Part shown: one piece after another, positions 1 through 8,260 of the stretch
Position numbering within the stretch: position 1 is the first letter of the stretch
Layout of the letters: every line of letters begins with the position of its first letter
NCBI RefSeq assembly: GCF_018687635.1
Contig: NZ_CP061300.1
Span: 1,695,424-1,759,423, forward strand
Source: Polynucleobacter sp. MWH-Braz-FAM2G
GTDB lineage: Bacteria; Pseudomonadota; Gammaproteobacteria; Burkholderiales; Burkholderiaceae
Direction of reading: 5' to 3'
DNA length: 64,000 nt
The notes under the pieces: model-generated
What the model saw: the letters and a program-made list of their open reading frames with translations, nothing else
Told to the model about the DNA's origin: nothing
Database searches by the model: none
Position numbers and translations under genes: made by a program

Positions 1-294
1 TTAATTGTTTTGGAGCACCCTGGAAACTACCATACCTACTATGCTCATTTAAGCAGCTATAACGTAGAACTGGAATTGGGCAACGAAGTGCGCAGGGGTT
101 TAGAAATTGGTTACGTAGGTTCAACCGGTAGATCTACTGGTCCCCATCTTCATTTCGAGTTAAGAAAAAATGGTGTTTATGTTGACCCTTATGGATCACG
201 CACCCTACTTGACTTATGGTCTATGCGCGACAACGAGAGTGGACAACTGACCAGAGAAATACTTTTACTGGGAAGCCCTATAAAGCAAAATTAA
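1..294 (+). CDS. M23 family (LytM-type) metallopeptidase, 3' part only
   Basis: This is the C-terminal end of a zinc endopeptidase of the M23/LytM type, a family that cuts or regulates cutting of peptidoglycan cross-links in the periplasm. The frame is open from the first base, so the start lies outside the window; about 97 residues remain. The second half of the M23 domain is visible: a YYAHLS motif, a GNEVRRG turn, a GSTGRSTGPHLHFEL segment whose HLH supplies zinc and catalytic histidines, and the usual VDPYG close. The visible metal residues are intact. A hairpin terminator follows at 334-360. Whether it is an active enzyme or a degenerate NlpD/EnvC-like activator depends on the missing upstream half. 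Confidence 0.9.
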   Translation, partial: LIVLEHPGNYHTYYAHLSSYNVELELGNEVRRGLEIGYVGSTGRSTGPHLHFELRKNGVYVDPYGSRTLLDLWSMRDNESGQLTREILLLGSPIKQN

Positions 295-333
295 ATCTCT
301 TTGCTTTAACTGAATGAGTGATGTTGCTGAAAT

Positions 334-360
334 AAAAAAGGGTCCGGGTGGACCCTTTTT
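334..360. terminator. Bidirectional rho-independent terminator
   Basis: GGGTCC, loop GGGT, GGACCC, flanked by an A-run on the left and a T-run on the right. It sits between the convergent M23 and universal stress genes and could end both transcripts. Confidence 0.8.
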
Positions 361-377
361 ACTGGACGCTAAGTGAA

Positions 378-818
378 TTAACCCAAAACCAAAACTGGCA
401 AAGTTGAGTGCACAATCACTTCATGTGTTTCGCTGCCCAGCAAAATACCTTTAATACCCGTGCGCTTATGAGAAGCCATCACAATCACATCCGCTTTAGC
501 TTTTTTTGCGCCTTGCAAAATTCCCTCGGATAAATTGCTATTGGAAATGTGAATGCTTTTAGGATTAATGCCAGATCCTAGTGCAGCTGCAGACTTTTTG
601 AATACATCCTTTGCATATGCATCACATACTTTTGTATGTTCTTTTGCGGAGATGCCATAACCCATTGTGCTATCTGAGTAGACCATAGGAGGCAATGGAT
701 CAGATACATACACCAGCGTAACCGCTGCACCGTCAGACTTGGCTAGCGCAGCTACTTTTTTCAAAGATTTTCTGCTGATATCTGAACCATCAACCGGCAC
801 CAATAAATGCTTAAACAT
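378..818 (-). CDS. Universal stress protein, UspA family
   Basis: A 146-residue single-domain cytosolic Usp protein, a family induced by starvation or stress and often ATP-binding. The N-terminus has the strand and VDGSDISRKSL loop typical of the fold. The C-terminus carries the ATP-type signature GIKGILLGSETHEV followed by the final strand LPVLVLG, so it probably belongs to the nucleotide-binding subgroup. The ATG at 818 has a GAGGAG ribosome site just upstream. The gene is monocistronic, convergent with the peptidase gene and divergent from the DUF2177 gene. Its position beside the FNR/cbb3 block fits oxygen- or stress-linked expression, but no FNR box was seen in its promoter. Confidence 0.9.
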   Translation of the reverse strand: MFKHLLVPVDGSDISRKSLKKVAALAKSDGAAVTLVYVSDPLPPMVYSDSTMGYGISAKEHTKVCDAYAKDVFKKSAAALGSGINPKSIHISNSNLSEGILQGAKKAKADVIVMASHKRTGIKGILLGSETHEVIVHSTLPVLVLG

Positions 819-904
819 ATAGACTCCTCTTAAGTTGAACTACCTATCTGATCTTTCCATCATAATGCTTATTATTAGCTTATAAAAGAATAAAGGCATC
901 TTAA

Positions 905-1306
905 TTGCTGAAGAATTTAACCATCTACCTCTCGTTTTTAATTGCCTTAATTGCAATCGATTTGATTTGGCTCTTAGGGATTGCTAAAAACCTTTATCGC
1001 AACGAGATGGGCGATCTAATGGCGACTGAGCCAAAACTACTCGCAGGGCTTGCTTTTTACCTCCTCTATGCCCTCGGGGTATGCATTTTTGTTGTGCTTC
1101 CAGCTCTTTCAAAACAATCGTGGCTATATGCACTGCAATATGGCGCACTGTTTGGACTGTTTTGCTATATGACTTACGACCTCACTAACCTAGCAGTAGT
1201 CAGAAACTTTCCAATGCAACTAGCCTTTGTGGATATCGCCTGGGGAAGTGCTGTAACCGCCTTATGTGCCAGTTTTGCTTACTGGGTCGGCAATCGAATC
1301 TCTTAA
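905..1306 (+). CDS. DUF2177 family membrane protein
   Basis: A 133-residue integral membrane protein with about four hydrophobic helices, matching the DUF2177 family in length and in the motifs DLIWLLGIAKNLY near the start and FCYMTYDLTNLA in the third helix. The family function is unknown. The start is a TTG, forced because an in-frame TAA lies immediately upstream; an AAAGG element about nine bases before it could serve as ribosome site. The gene is 21 bases upstream of the SulP transporter gene on the same strand, so the two may share a transcript. Confidence 0.8.
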   Translation: MLKNLTIYLSFLIALIAIDLIWLLGIAKNLYRNEMGDLMATEPKLLAGLAFYLLYALGVCIFVVLPALSKQSWLYALQYGALFGLFCYMTYDLTNLAVVRNFPMQLAFVDIAWGSAVTALCASFAYWVGNRIS

Positions 1307-1327
1307 ATCAGCCGAACCATTCTGCTC

Positions 1328-2953
1328 ATGTTTTTTCGCCCTCAACTACTAGACTCATTTACTGGCTATAACCGAGCACTTCTTACTAAGGATGTTCTAG
1401 CCGGGGTCACAGTTGGCGTTGTGGCTCTTCCGCTGGCCATGGCCTTTGCAATTGCTAGTGGATTAAAACCGGAAGCCGGCATATTTACCGCCATTATTGC
1501 TGGCGGACTCATATCTTTATTAGGCGGCAGTCGCGTTCAAATCGGCGGACCAGCTGGTGCATTTATTGTCATCGTCTATGGAATCGTAGAACGCTATGGA
1601 GTTCCGAATTTATTGCTAGCCACTGCGATGTCAGGGGTGTTCTTATTTCTAATGGGATTGTTTCGCCTTGGAACGCTGGTACGTTTTATTCCGATAGCAG
1701 TCATTATTGGCTTTACTAATGGCATAGCCTTTCTCATTGGCCTATCTCAAATCAAAGATTTCTTTGGTCTTCAGATTGAGAAAATGCCGGCCCATTTTTT
1801 TCAGTCCATTCATGCGCTACTCCAAGCAGCTAATACCTTTAATCCAGCGGCCTTGGGACTAGCTTGTGGAAGCTTGGGCTTATTAATTCTATGGAGACTA
1901 TTTAACAGTAGATTGGGATGGTTGGCTCATCTACCAGGAACCGTAGTCACGATGGTTCTCGCCACCATCATCACCAGTATTTTTAATTTACCCATTGATA
2001 CCATTGGCACTCGCTTTGGTGGAATTCCATCGAGCCTACCCTCATTTGAGTGGATCCCAATTAGTTGGGGCAATGCTGAATATATGGTTGCCCCCGCATT
2101 AACACTTGCACTCTTGGGGGCCATCGAGTCTTTGCTCTGCGCGCGTATTGCTGATGGATTAATTCATGACCGCCATGAATCCAATCAAGAGTTAATGGCT
2201 CAGGGGATCGCCAATTTCACAATCCCATTCTTCGGAGGAATGCCTGCAACAGGCACTATTGCACGTACCGTTACAAATATTGAGAGCGGCGCAACCACTC
2301 CCATATCTGGAATCGTGCATGCCCTAACACTATTAATCATTGTGCTGTTTGCTGCACCCCTTGCTAAAAATATTCCTCTTGCTTGCTTGGCTGCGATCTT
2401 GATGTATGTCGCTTGGAATATGGGTGAATGGAAAAAATTTATTGAGCTCAAACAGTTCCGACTACCTTATCGAATCACTATTCTGAGCGTCTTTTTTCTG
2501 ACGGTTATTTTGGATCTCACTATCGCAGTAGAAGTCGGATTATTACTAGCTTTCATCACCTTTATTTACCGCATATCCAGCCTATCGCGATGTGAAACTG
2601 CTCTAGCAAGCGATTACCCTAGACTTGCCAACCAACAAGGCAGAATAGATGCCTACCGTATCCATGGCGCCATATTTTTTGGCGCCGTTAAATTGCTAGA
2701 AAAGATTGAGGCTAATCTACCAACTCACACTCTCTTACTGGATTTAAAGAATGTGATTTACATTGATACCTCTGGAATGGATACGATCATGGAACTTGCA
2801 CATCTTTGCAAGCTACGTAATATCAAATTAATTATCTGCGGCTTAGCGCATCAACCTCTTGAAATGGTTGAACGTAGCGACTTTTTTTCCGTATTACCGC
2901 CAGACTCTTTTTACCCAGATCTTAGCTCTGGCGTAGAGGCGGCAACTGCTTAA
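1328..2953 (+). CDS. SulP family anion transporter with STAS domain
   Basis: A 541-residue inner-membrane transporter of the SulP/SLC26 family, whose members move sulfate, bicarbonate or C4-dicarboxylates. About the first 400 residues form the membrane domain, with the family segment TVGVVALPLAMAFAIASGL in the first helices and GGSRVQIGGPAGAF after the second pair. The last 110 residues are a cytosolic STAS domain with the LLLDLKNVIYIDTSGMD strand-loop. Substrate cannot be assigned from sequence. The stop codon shares a palindromic TTAA with the convergent TauE/SafE-like gene, giving a 4-nt overlap of coding ends. Confidence 0.93.
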   Translation: MFFRPQLLDSFTGYNRALLTKDVLAGVTVGVVALPLAMAFAIASGLKPEAGIFTAIIAGGLISLLGGSRVQIGGPAGAFIVIVYGIVERYGVPNLLLATAMSGVFLFLMGLFRLGTLVRFIPIAVIIGFTNGIAFLIGLSQIKDFFGLQIEKMPAHFFQSIHALLQAANTFNPAALGLACGSLGLLILWRLFNSRLGWLAHLPGTVVTMVLATIITSIFNLPIDTIGTRFGGIPSSLPSFEWIPISWGNAEYMVAPALTLALLGAIESLLCARIADGLIHDRHESNQELMAQGIANFTIPFFGGMPATGTIARTVTNIESGATTPISGIVHALTLLIIVLFAAPLAKNIPLACLAAILMYVAWNMGEWKKFIELKQFRLPYRITILSVFFLTVILDLTIAVEVGLLLAFITFIYRISSLSRCETALASDYPRLANQQGRIDAYRIHGAIFFGAVKLLEKIEANLPTHTLLLDLKNVIYIDTSGMDTIMELAHLCKLRNIKLIICGLAHQPLEMVERSDFFSVLPPDSFYPDLSSGVEAATA

Positions 2954-3669
2954 GAAATACAGAAACCGCCTTTTAGCAGGGCCTCTGGCAAAGTCCATGC
3001 ACGATATAAACCGAATCCACCAGCAAAAACTAGCAGTGATGCTGATAAATATCGCACCCAGAGATACTGGCCAAACTGAGTAAGCACTGCAGAAAATTTA
3101 GAGATCAGCAATAGATTAGGTAGAGTTCCCAAGCCAAACGCCAGCATCAGAGCGGCACCTGTGAAAACATCGCCCGATAAAAAAGCAAGCGGCAAAACAC
3201 TGTAAACCAAACCGCAGGGCACCAAACCCCAAAGCATGCCACTGAACCAACGTGATGGCCCACTAGCGACACTACCAAGATATTTTGCCCAATAAGTGGC
3301 AATTTTGGCACTCAGCCATTTACCCCCTAGAAAGCTATCCGCCTTATTGGCACTGAATAAGCGTATACCCATCAAAATCAAAATCAAAGAAGTCAAAGCA
3401 AATAGCGGACGCTGAATCGGAATGAGGTTTTGTTGCCAAACCACCACCCCTATAGACGCCGCAAGAGCGCCCAATAAAACATAAGTAGTAACACGGCCCA
3501 AGTGCATGATCAGTTGAAGGTGAAAAAGCTCAGATTTGGACCTCAGAGGAGCCGCAGAAACGCTTGGGCGCTCAATAGTAGCCGCTATCCCGCCACACAT
3601 TAACGCGCAATGCCAGCCGCTTACGAGCGAGCCAAGAAATACGGCCAAAAGGAGGCTGGAAGTCAGCAT
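2950..3669 (-). CDS. TauE/SafE-like (UreH/DsbD_2-type) membrane protein
   Basis: A 239-residue membrane protein with about six helices. Two motifs, HCALMCGG in the first helix and GLVPCGLVYS in the middle, identify the UreH-like/DsbD_2 branch usually named sulfite exporter TauE/SafE. In many proteobacteria this branch sits next to cbb3 oxidase and ccoI genes, as here, and a role in copper or thiol handling for oxidase assembly has been suggested by context rather than shown. Paired cysteines in the two motifs would suit thiol or metal exchange. It is divergent from fnr, with 76 bases between starts, and convergent with the SulP gene. Confidence 0.82.
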   Translation of the reverse strand: MLTSSLLLAVFLGSLVSGWHCALMCGGIAATIERPSVSAAPLRSKSELFHLQLIMHLGRVTTYVLLGALAASIGVVVWQQNLIPIQRPLFALTSLILILMGIRLFSANKADSFLGGKWLSAKIATYWAKYLGSVASGPSRWFSGMLWGLVPCGLVYSVLPLAFLSGDVFTGAALMLAFGLGTLPNLLLISKFSAVLTQFGQYLWVRYLSASLLVFAGGFGLYRAWTLPEALLKGGFCIS

Positions 3670-3745
3670 AGATTCTGCGGAAAATAGGTGAAATCGATGA
3701 TTTTCATATTAATAGAATAAACTGCTCCTATAGATACACATAAAT

Positions 3746-4516
3746 ATGAATTACAAGCCTACCGATACCCCCACCAGTAAATGCTCAGTATGCGTTTTGG
3801 GTCAGTTTTGCCTGCCGGTAGGCCTAAACAGTAGTGAGGTCTCCAAAATTGACTCCCTAGTCAAAGAGCGTGTTCACCTACAAAAAGGGGAAAACCTCTA
3901 CCGTCATGGAGACCCATTGAGCTCGGTTTATAGCGTTCGCTTTGGAACTCTTAAAACTGAATTCTGTCTACAAGATGGTCGTCAACAAGTGATTGGCTTT
4001 CACCTACCGGGAGAAATCTTAGGTCTTGATGGAATCGGCGAGGGTCACTATCAATCTGATGCTATTGCGCTTGAAGAAAGTGAAGTCTGCATTATTCGCT
4101 ATGAAGCATTTGAGGATTTAGCGCGTCAAATACCAGTTCTTCAAAATCAGTTTCATAAAATTATGAGTCGTGAATTGACTCAAGATCAGCGTCATTTACT
4201 ATCTCTTGGCACCATGCGTGCCGAAGAAAGATTGGCGGCTTTTTTACTAAGTCTGTCGCAACGCTTAGCGGCACGTGGCTATCTCAATAATGAATTTGAT
4301 TTGCGCATGAGTCGCAATGATATTGGTAGCTATCTCGGCATTCAGATTGAGACTGTCAGCCGCATGCTTTCACGTTTTGCAGAATCAGGCTTAATTCAAA
4401 TTAGGCAACGGCATATCAAACTCATTGATATGAATGGACTCTATGAGCTAGCAGGCATTCCCAATCCAGATCGCCACGGCTGCGTCAGTCCAGAGATTCC
4501 AATCAAACAGGTTTAA
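3746..4516 (+). CDS. fnr: FNR-type oxygen-sensing transcription regulator
   Basis: A 256-residue Crp/Fnr-family regulator. An N-terminal cluster C13-X2-C16-X5-C22 plus a central cysteine in SEVCIIRYE match the four [4Fe-4S] ligands of E. coli FNR, so it should lose DNA binding when oxygen destroys the cluster. The cyclic-nucleotide-like beta roll spans roughly residues 40-140. The C-terminal helix-turn-helix has IETVSRMLSRF, retaining the E..SR residues that read TTGAT half-sites. Two perfect TTGAT-N4-ATCAA boxes occur in this window, before ccoN and before an amidohydrolase gene. The gene faces the end of the cco operon and overlaps its last orf by four bases. Confidence 0.93.
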   Translation: MNYKPTDTPTSKCSVCVLGQFCLPVGLNSSEVSKIDSLVKERVHLQKGENLYRHGDPLSSVYSVRFGTLKTEFCLQDGRQQVIGFHLPGEILGLDGIGEGHYQSDAIALEESEVCIIRYEAFEDLARQIPVLQNQFHKIMSRELTQDQRHLLSLGTMRAEERLAAFLLSLSQRLAARGYLNNEFDLRMSRNDIGSYLGIQIETVSRMLSRFAESGLIQIRQRHIKLIDMNGLYELAGIPNPDRHGCVSPEIPIKQV

Positions 4517-4773
4517 ATTAAGCCGCGATCCACTTCCTTGCCATCTGGAGATTCAATTCCTGGCAAGATATAAGCAGTTAATGCGCTTGAGACCGCACAA
4601 AAGGTCCAAATCATAAAAAAGCCGACAGTATAGATACCCTCATCCGATATATCTGGGTGATGCCCAAAAAATAACAGGTCCTGCGGATGAATCACAGAAA
4701 ACAACAAGCCCTCTGCCATGCCAGCCACCAGAAATGAGGGCCACAATATCCAGATCAGCAAGCGGTACTTCAT
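4513..4773 (-). CDS. Small membrane protein at the end of the cco operon
   Basis: An 86-residue protein with two predicted transmembrane helices (about residues 3-26 and 47-70) separated by a polar HHPDISDEG loop. I do not recognise a named family. It starts inside the stop of the preceding FixH-like gene (ATGA overlap), so it is translationally coupled to the cbb3 assembly genes and probably takes part in oxidase assembly or stability. It is convergent with fnr. Function unknown. Confidence 0.72.
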   Translation of the reverse strand: MKYRLLIWILWPSFLVAGMAEGLLFSVIHPQDLLFFGHHPDISDEGIYTVGFFMIWTFCAVSSALTAYILPGIESPDGKEVDRGLI

Positions 4774-4973
4774 TTTGGGGCCTGCGCATCTTTAAGCTGT
4801 TCAACTTTTAAACCCTGCTTCACTACACCATCACGCAAAGGTTTATCAGCATGCAAGTTGATTGCCAAGTAAATGGTAATAATGCAGCCAATCATCGCTA
4901 CAGCCGGACCACTAATTAATAACCATGGCCAAAGTTGCTTAAACCAAGGTTTAGTCATTTCCTGTTCTGTCAT
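4770..4973 (-). CDS. ccoH: FixH/CcoH-like cbb3 oxidase assembly protein (short)
   Basis: A 67-residue protein with one N-terminal transmembrane helix (PWLLISGPAVAMIGCIITIYL) followed by a short polar tail containing LRDGVVKQGL, resembling the conserved start of FixH/CcoH proteins, which help assemble cbb3-type oxidase. It lacks the periplasmic domain found in longer FixH proteins. The ATG at 4973 was chosen because GGAGAGG lies six bases upstream and the frame then begins just after the ccoG stop; the frame stays open further upstream into ccoG. It overlaps the next gene by ATGA. Family assignment is by motif and position. Confidence 0.7.
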   Translation of the reverse strand: MTEQEMTKPWFKQLWPWLLISGPAVAMIGCIITIYLAINLHADKPLRDGVVKQGLKVEQLKDAQAPK

Positions 4974-4998
4974 ATACATCCTCTCCATCGCTATTCGC

Positions 4999-6456
4999 TT
5001 AACGGGGAATAATAAAAGTAGACTTCTCATCACGGGTTCTCATCACTTCCTTATCCCCCACTAGCTCTTGTGCAGTGACATCAAAATGAATTGGGTAATT
5101 TCCAGAGTCATTTTGACCAATCGTAGTACTCACCTTAATTGGTAGCAATTGATTGCTAGCTGGCGCTACATCAATTTCATAGATCTCTTTACCTTGAGAA
5201 TTCAAAATCCTTAAATCGTCTAGACCCGTAGCTTTTACGCGAACTTTCATAGGATTCTCAGAGGCATTCATAATCTGAATGCGATAAATATTTTCAATCC
5301 GCACACCATCTACTTCGCGAGCTAATGCGCCACGATCACGCATCACATCCACTCTTAGGGGATTTCGGGTTGTAAGAGAGACTAGAAAAGCTGAGGCCAG
5401 CACAGTAATAAAAGCCGTATAAATTAATACCCGAGGGCGCAATATATGGCGAATAGCGCTTTGGTTAGATTCTTTGTCTTCAATGGCCCGCTCTGTCGTA
5501 TACCGAATCAAGCCCTTAGGATAATTAACCTTCTCCATTACCTGGTTGCACGCATCGATACAAGCCCCGCATCCGATACACATGTATTGCAAGCCATCTC
5601 GAATATCGATTCCAGTAGGACAAACCTGAACGCAGATACTGCAATCCACACAATCACCTAAACCCAATGCAGCGGGATCAGCAGATTTGCTGCGACTTCC
5701 TCTAGGCTCTCCACGTACTTTGTCATATGTAACCAAGAAAGTATCTTTATCCACCATGACACTTTGAAAGCGTGCATACGGACACATGTATTTGCAAACT
5801 TGCTCACGCATAAAGCCAGCATTACCCCAAGTTGCAAATGCATAAAAGCACAACCAGAAGGTTTGCCATGGTCCAAGAGAGAGGTGTAATAAAGATTCGC
5901 CAAGCGTTTCAATCGGCGTGAAGTAGCCAATGAATGTAAAGCCAGTCCAAAAAGCAATTAAAAGCCACAGAAAATGTTTGGTGATCTTGAGTCGCCATTT
6001 GCGAAAACTCCATGGCCATTCTTCACCATCTAAACGAATGCGGGCAAAACGATCGCCTTCAACCTTGCGCTCGATCCACATGAAAATTTCTGTGTAGACA
6101 GTTTGTGGGCAAGCGTAACCACAAAATAAACGGCCAGCAACGGCAGTAAACAAAAATAACGCTAATGCGGAGAGGATCAATAAGAGCGTGAGATAGATCA
6201 CGTCTTGTGGCCACAGCACTAGACCAAAGATATAAAACTTACGTTGAATTAAATCGAATAGAACCGCTTGACGATCATTCCAACTCAGCCAAGGCAATCC
6301 ATAAAACAGTAATTGGGTAGCAAAAACAAGAATGAAGCGCCAACGAGCAAAAAGCCCAGTTACAGAACGCGGGTAAATCTTTCGCCGGACCTCATAGAGA
6401 GATTCCTCGATTACTTCTATCGGAACTGGTTTCCCACCCGGCGATTGATCTGACAC
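4999..6456 (-). CDS. ccoG: Cytochrome c oxidase accessory protein CcoG (RdxA/FixG)
   Basis: A 485-residue inner-membrane ferredoxin-like protein. After a polar start come several transmembrane helices, including GRLFCGYACPQTVYTEIFMWIE, then a double cluster-binding region with DCVDCSICVQVCPTGIDIRDG and CIGCGACIDACN, the cysteine pattern of two [4Fe-4S] centres. The last 130 residues form a periplasmic Ig-like domain (IG_CcoG). CcoG reduces Cu(II) to Cu(I) for delivery to the CuB site of CcoN. It lies 35 bases after ccoP in the cco operon. Length and motif set are normal for the family. Confidence 0.95.
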   Translation of the reverse strand: MSDQSPGGKPVPIEVIEESLYEVRRKIYPRSVTGLFARWRFILVFATQLLFYGLPWLSWNDRQAVLFDLIQRKFYIFGLVLWPQDVIYLTLLLILSALALFLFTAVAGRLFCGYACPQTVYTEIFMWIERKVEGDRFARIRLDGEEWPWSFRKWRLKITKHFLWLLIAFWTGFTFIGYFTPIETLGESLLHLSLGPWQTFWLCFYAFATWGNAGFMREQVCKYMCPYARFQSVMVDKDTFLVTYDKVRGEPRGSRSKSADPAALGLGDCVDCSICVQVCPTGIDIRDGLQYMCIGCGACIDACNQVMEKVNYPKGLIRYTTERAIEDKESNQSAIRHILRPRVLIYTAFITVLASAFLVSLTTRNPLRVDVMRDRGALAREVDGVRIENIYRIQIMNASENPMKVRVKATGLDDLRILNSQGKEIYEIDVAPASNQLLPIKVSTTIGQNDSGNYPIHFDVTAQELVGDKEVMRTRDEKSTFIIPR

Positions 6457-6491
6457 TAATAACTTCGTTTCTCGTAGTGCTAATAAAAAGC

Positions 6492-7415
6492 TTACTTAGC
6501 TGCTGGTTGTTTATTGTTAGATAAACCCCAAACATATGCTGTTAACAACTGAATCTTTTCAGGACTCAATACTTTGTCTTGAGCAGGCATTTGAGCCATA
6601 CGACCTTTAGTCACGGTTTCAACAATAGTTGCTTCTGAAGAGCCATATAACCAAGCTTTGTCAGTTAGATTTGGTGCACCTAAAGCGATATTGCCTTTGC
6701 CTTCTGGACCATGGCATGCGGCGCAATTAGCTTTAAATACATCCGCACCACGAGCGGCCTTGAGGTCGTCCGCTGGCAAACCAGAGAGGCTACGCACATA
6801 GTTAGCAACATCTACAATTTGCTTGCTATCTAATTGTGGGAATGGAGGCATAACACCAGCTCGACCATTAGTAATGGAGGTCTTGATGTTCTCAGGTGAA
6901 CCACCATACAGCCAGTCGCCATCAGTTAAATTCGGGAAGCCCTTTGCGCCACCCGCGTCTGAACCATGACATTGCGCACAAGAGTTCAAGAAAAGACGTT
7001 GCCCCATTTCACGAGCTTTTGGATCTGCCGCCACTTGCTCAATATCCATCTGAACGTATTTTGCGTACACAGGCTTTAGCTCATCATTAGCAGTCGTCAT
7101 GGACTTCATGAGAGCGCCATCAGTGCTGTAGCCCAAAACACCAGGGTAGGAACCAAGTCCAGGATATAGAACGAGGTAAACCAAAGCAAAGATACATGAG
7201 AGTAAGAACATCCACATCCACCAACGTGGTAGCGGGTTGTTCAATTCACGCAAGTCGCCATCCCAAACATGGCCTGTGTCATCAACCTGACCATCGGGCT
7301 TAAGCGTGACCTTAGTCTTGCGTTGTGAAAATAATAACCAGATGCACCAAAAAATACCGACCAATGTTACTAAGGCGATATAGGCACTCCAACCGGCACC
7401 AAGAAAGTCACTCAT
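6492..7415 (-). CDS. ccoP: cbb3-type cytochrome c oxidase subunit III, CcoP
   Basis: A 307-residue dihaem cytochrome c, anchored by N-terminal helices (about residues 8-28 and 66-86), with two periplasmic class I cytochrome domains carrying CAQCH and CAACH haem sites. It accepts electrons from soluble or membrane cytochromes and passes them to CcoO. Conserved GxPNLTD segments follow each haem site, and methionines in VMPPF and QMPAQ are the likely sixth ligands. The start overlaps the ccoQ stop (ATGA). Haem attachment requires the Ccm system encoded at 20.5-27.3 kb in the same window. Confidence 0.96.
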   Translation of the reverse strand: MSDFLGAGWSAYIALVTLVGIFWCIWLLFSQRKTKVTLKPDGQVDDTGHVWDGDLRELNNPLPRWWMWMFLLSCIFALVYLVLYPGLGSYPGVLGYSTDGALMKSMTTANDELKPVYAKYVQMDIEQVAADPKAREMGQRLFLNSCAQCHGSDAGGAKGFPNLTDGDWLYGGSPENIKTSITNGRAGVMPPFPQLDSKQIVDVANYVRSLSGLPADDLKAARGADVFKANCAACHGPEGKGNIALGAPNLTDKAWLYGSSEATIVETVTKGRMAQMPAQDKVLSPEKIQLLTAYVWGLSNNKQPAAK

Positions 7416-7579
7416 GATTTATCCTTACTGAATTCATCGGGAAGATCGAACGGAAGTTCGGCGGATTCTTGATTGGCAGCCTGTCTCTTTGAAGACCAAG
7501 CCCACCAAACGATTCCAATAAAAAATACCAAGCCAAGCACGGTAGAAATTGCTGAGAGGTAGGGTGCGATATTTTGCAT
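7412..7579 (-). CDS. ccoQ: cbb3-type oxidase subunit IV, CcoQ
   Basis: A 55-residue gene read directly from the sequence. It begins MQNIAPYLSAIS, has one transmembrane helix ending in IVWWAWSSKR, and an acidic tail with LPFDLPDEF, the classic CcoQ/FixQ pattern. CcoQ stabilises the interaction of CcoP with the CcoNO core. A GGAG element lies 11 bases before the ATG. The stop overlaps the ccoP start. A longer open frame over the same bases (7408-7596) is a shadow with no family resemblance. Confidence 0.9.
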   Translation of the reverse strand: MQNIAPYLSAISTVLGLVFFIGIVWWAWSSKRQAANQESAELPFDLPDEFSKDKS

Positions 7580-7599
7580 AATTTCTCAGTCTCCAAGAA

Positions 7600-8250
7600 T
7601 TACTTGGCCACTACCTCATCAACAATGATGTATCTACGATTGACACCTAAACCTTGCAGGTAGGCAACCAATGCATCTAACTCAGTCTTGCCTTCTAGCT
7701 CTTTAGGCGCATTAGCGATTTGCTCATCGGTATAAGGCACGCCTAAACGACGCATTGCGACCATATGAGAAGAAATGGTGCTTGCATCGGCAGGATTTTT
7801 TGCTAACCAAGGATATGCAGGCATATTCGATTCAGGCACCACATCGCGAGGGTTATTCAAGTGAATTTGATGCCATGCATCTGAATAACGACCACCTACA
7901 CGAGCCAAATCTGGGCCTGTACGCTTACTGCCCCACAAGAATGGATGATCGAACACTGACTCACCAGCCAAAGAATAAGGACCATAACGCTCAACCTCTG
8001 AACGTAAAGTACGAATCTGTTGCGAATGGCAACCTAAACAACCTTCACGTTGATAAATATCGCGCCCAGCTAAACGTAAGGCTGAGTAAGGCTCAACACC
8101 AGGACTTGGCTCAGTTGTAGAGTGTTGGAAAAATAAAGGAACGATCTGCACCAAACCGGCAATCGAAATTGCTGCAATAGTAGCGATGATCAACCAACCA
8201 ACATTACGCTCAAGCGTTTCGTGGGAGAAAAATCGACGTTGTTCTGACAT
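7600..8250 (-). CDS. ccoO: cbb3-type cytochrome c oxidase subunit II, CcoO
   Basis: A 216-residue monohaem cytochrome c with an N-terminal anchor (about residues 14-36) and a periplasmic haem domain with [12 protein letters not shown], the CcoO signature. The methionine of [10 protein letters not shown] is the likely axial ligand. It relays electrons from CcoP to the haem b/b3-CuB centre of CcoN. It lies 10 bases after ccoN and 20 before ccoQ in the same operon. Length is typical. Confidence 0.96.
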   Translation of the reverse strand: MSEQRRFFSHETLERNVGWLIIATIAAISIAGLVQIVPLFFQHSTTEPSPGVEPYSALRLAGRDIYQREGCLGCHSQQIRTLRSEVERYGPYSLAGESVFDHPFLWGSKRTGPDLARVGGRYSDAWHQIHLNNPRDVVPESNMPAYPWLAKNPADASTISSHMVAMRRLGVPYTDEQIANAPKELEGKTELDALVAYLQGLGVNRRYIIVDEVVAK

Positions 8251-8260
8251 GTTCTTATCC

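Noticed and set aside
5658..5957. 99-codon minus-strand frame inside ccoG
   Set aside because: Alternative frame of ccoG, whose own frame is complete with all motifs.
7408..7596. 62-codon open frame on the minus strand inside the cco operon
   Set aside because: Out of frame with CcoQ, which fits the family in the neighbouring frame; no recognisable features.
7755..8120. 121-codon plus-strand frame opposite ccoO
   Set aside because: Antisense to a clear cytochrome gene; no domain, no ribosome site.
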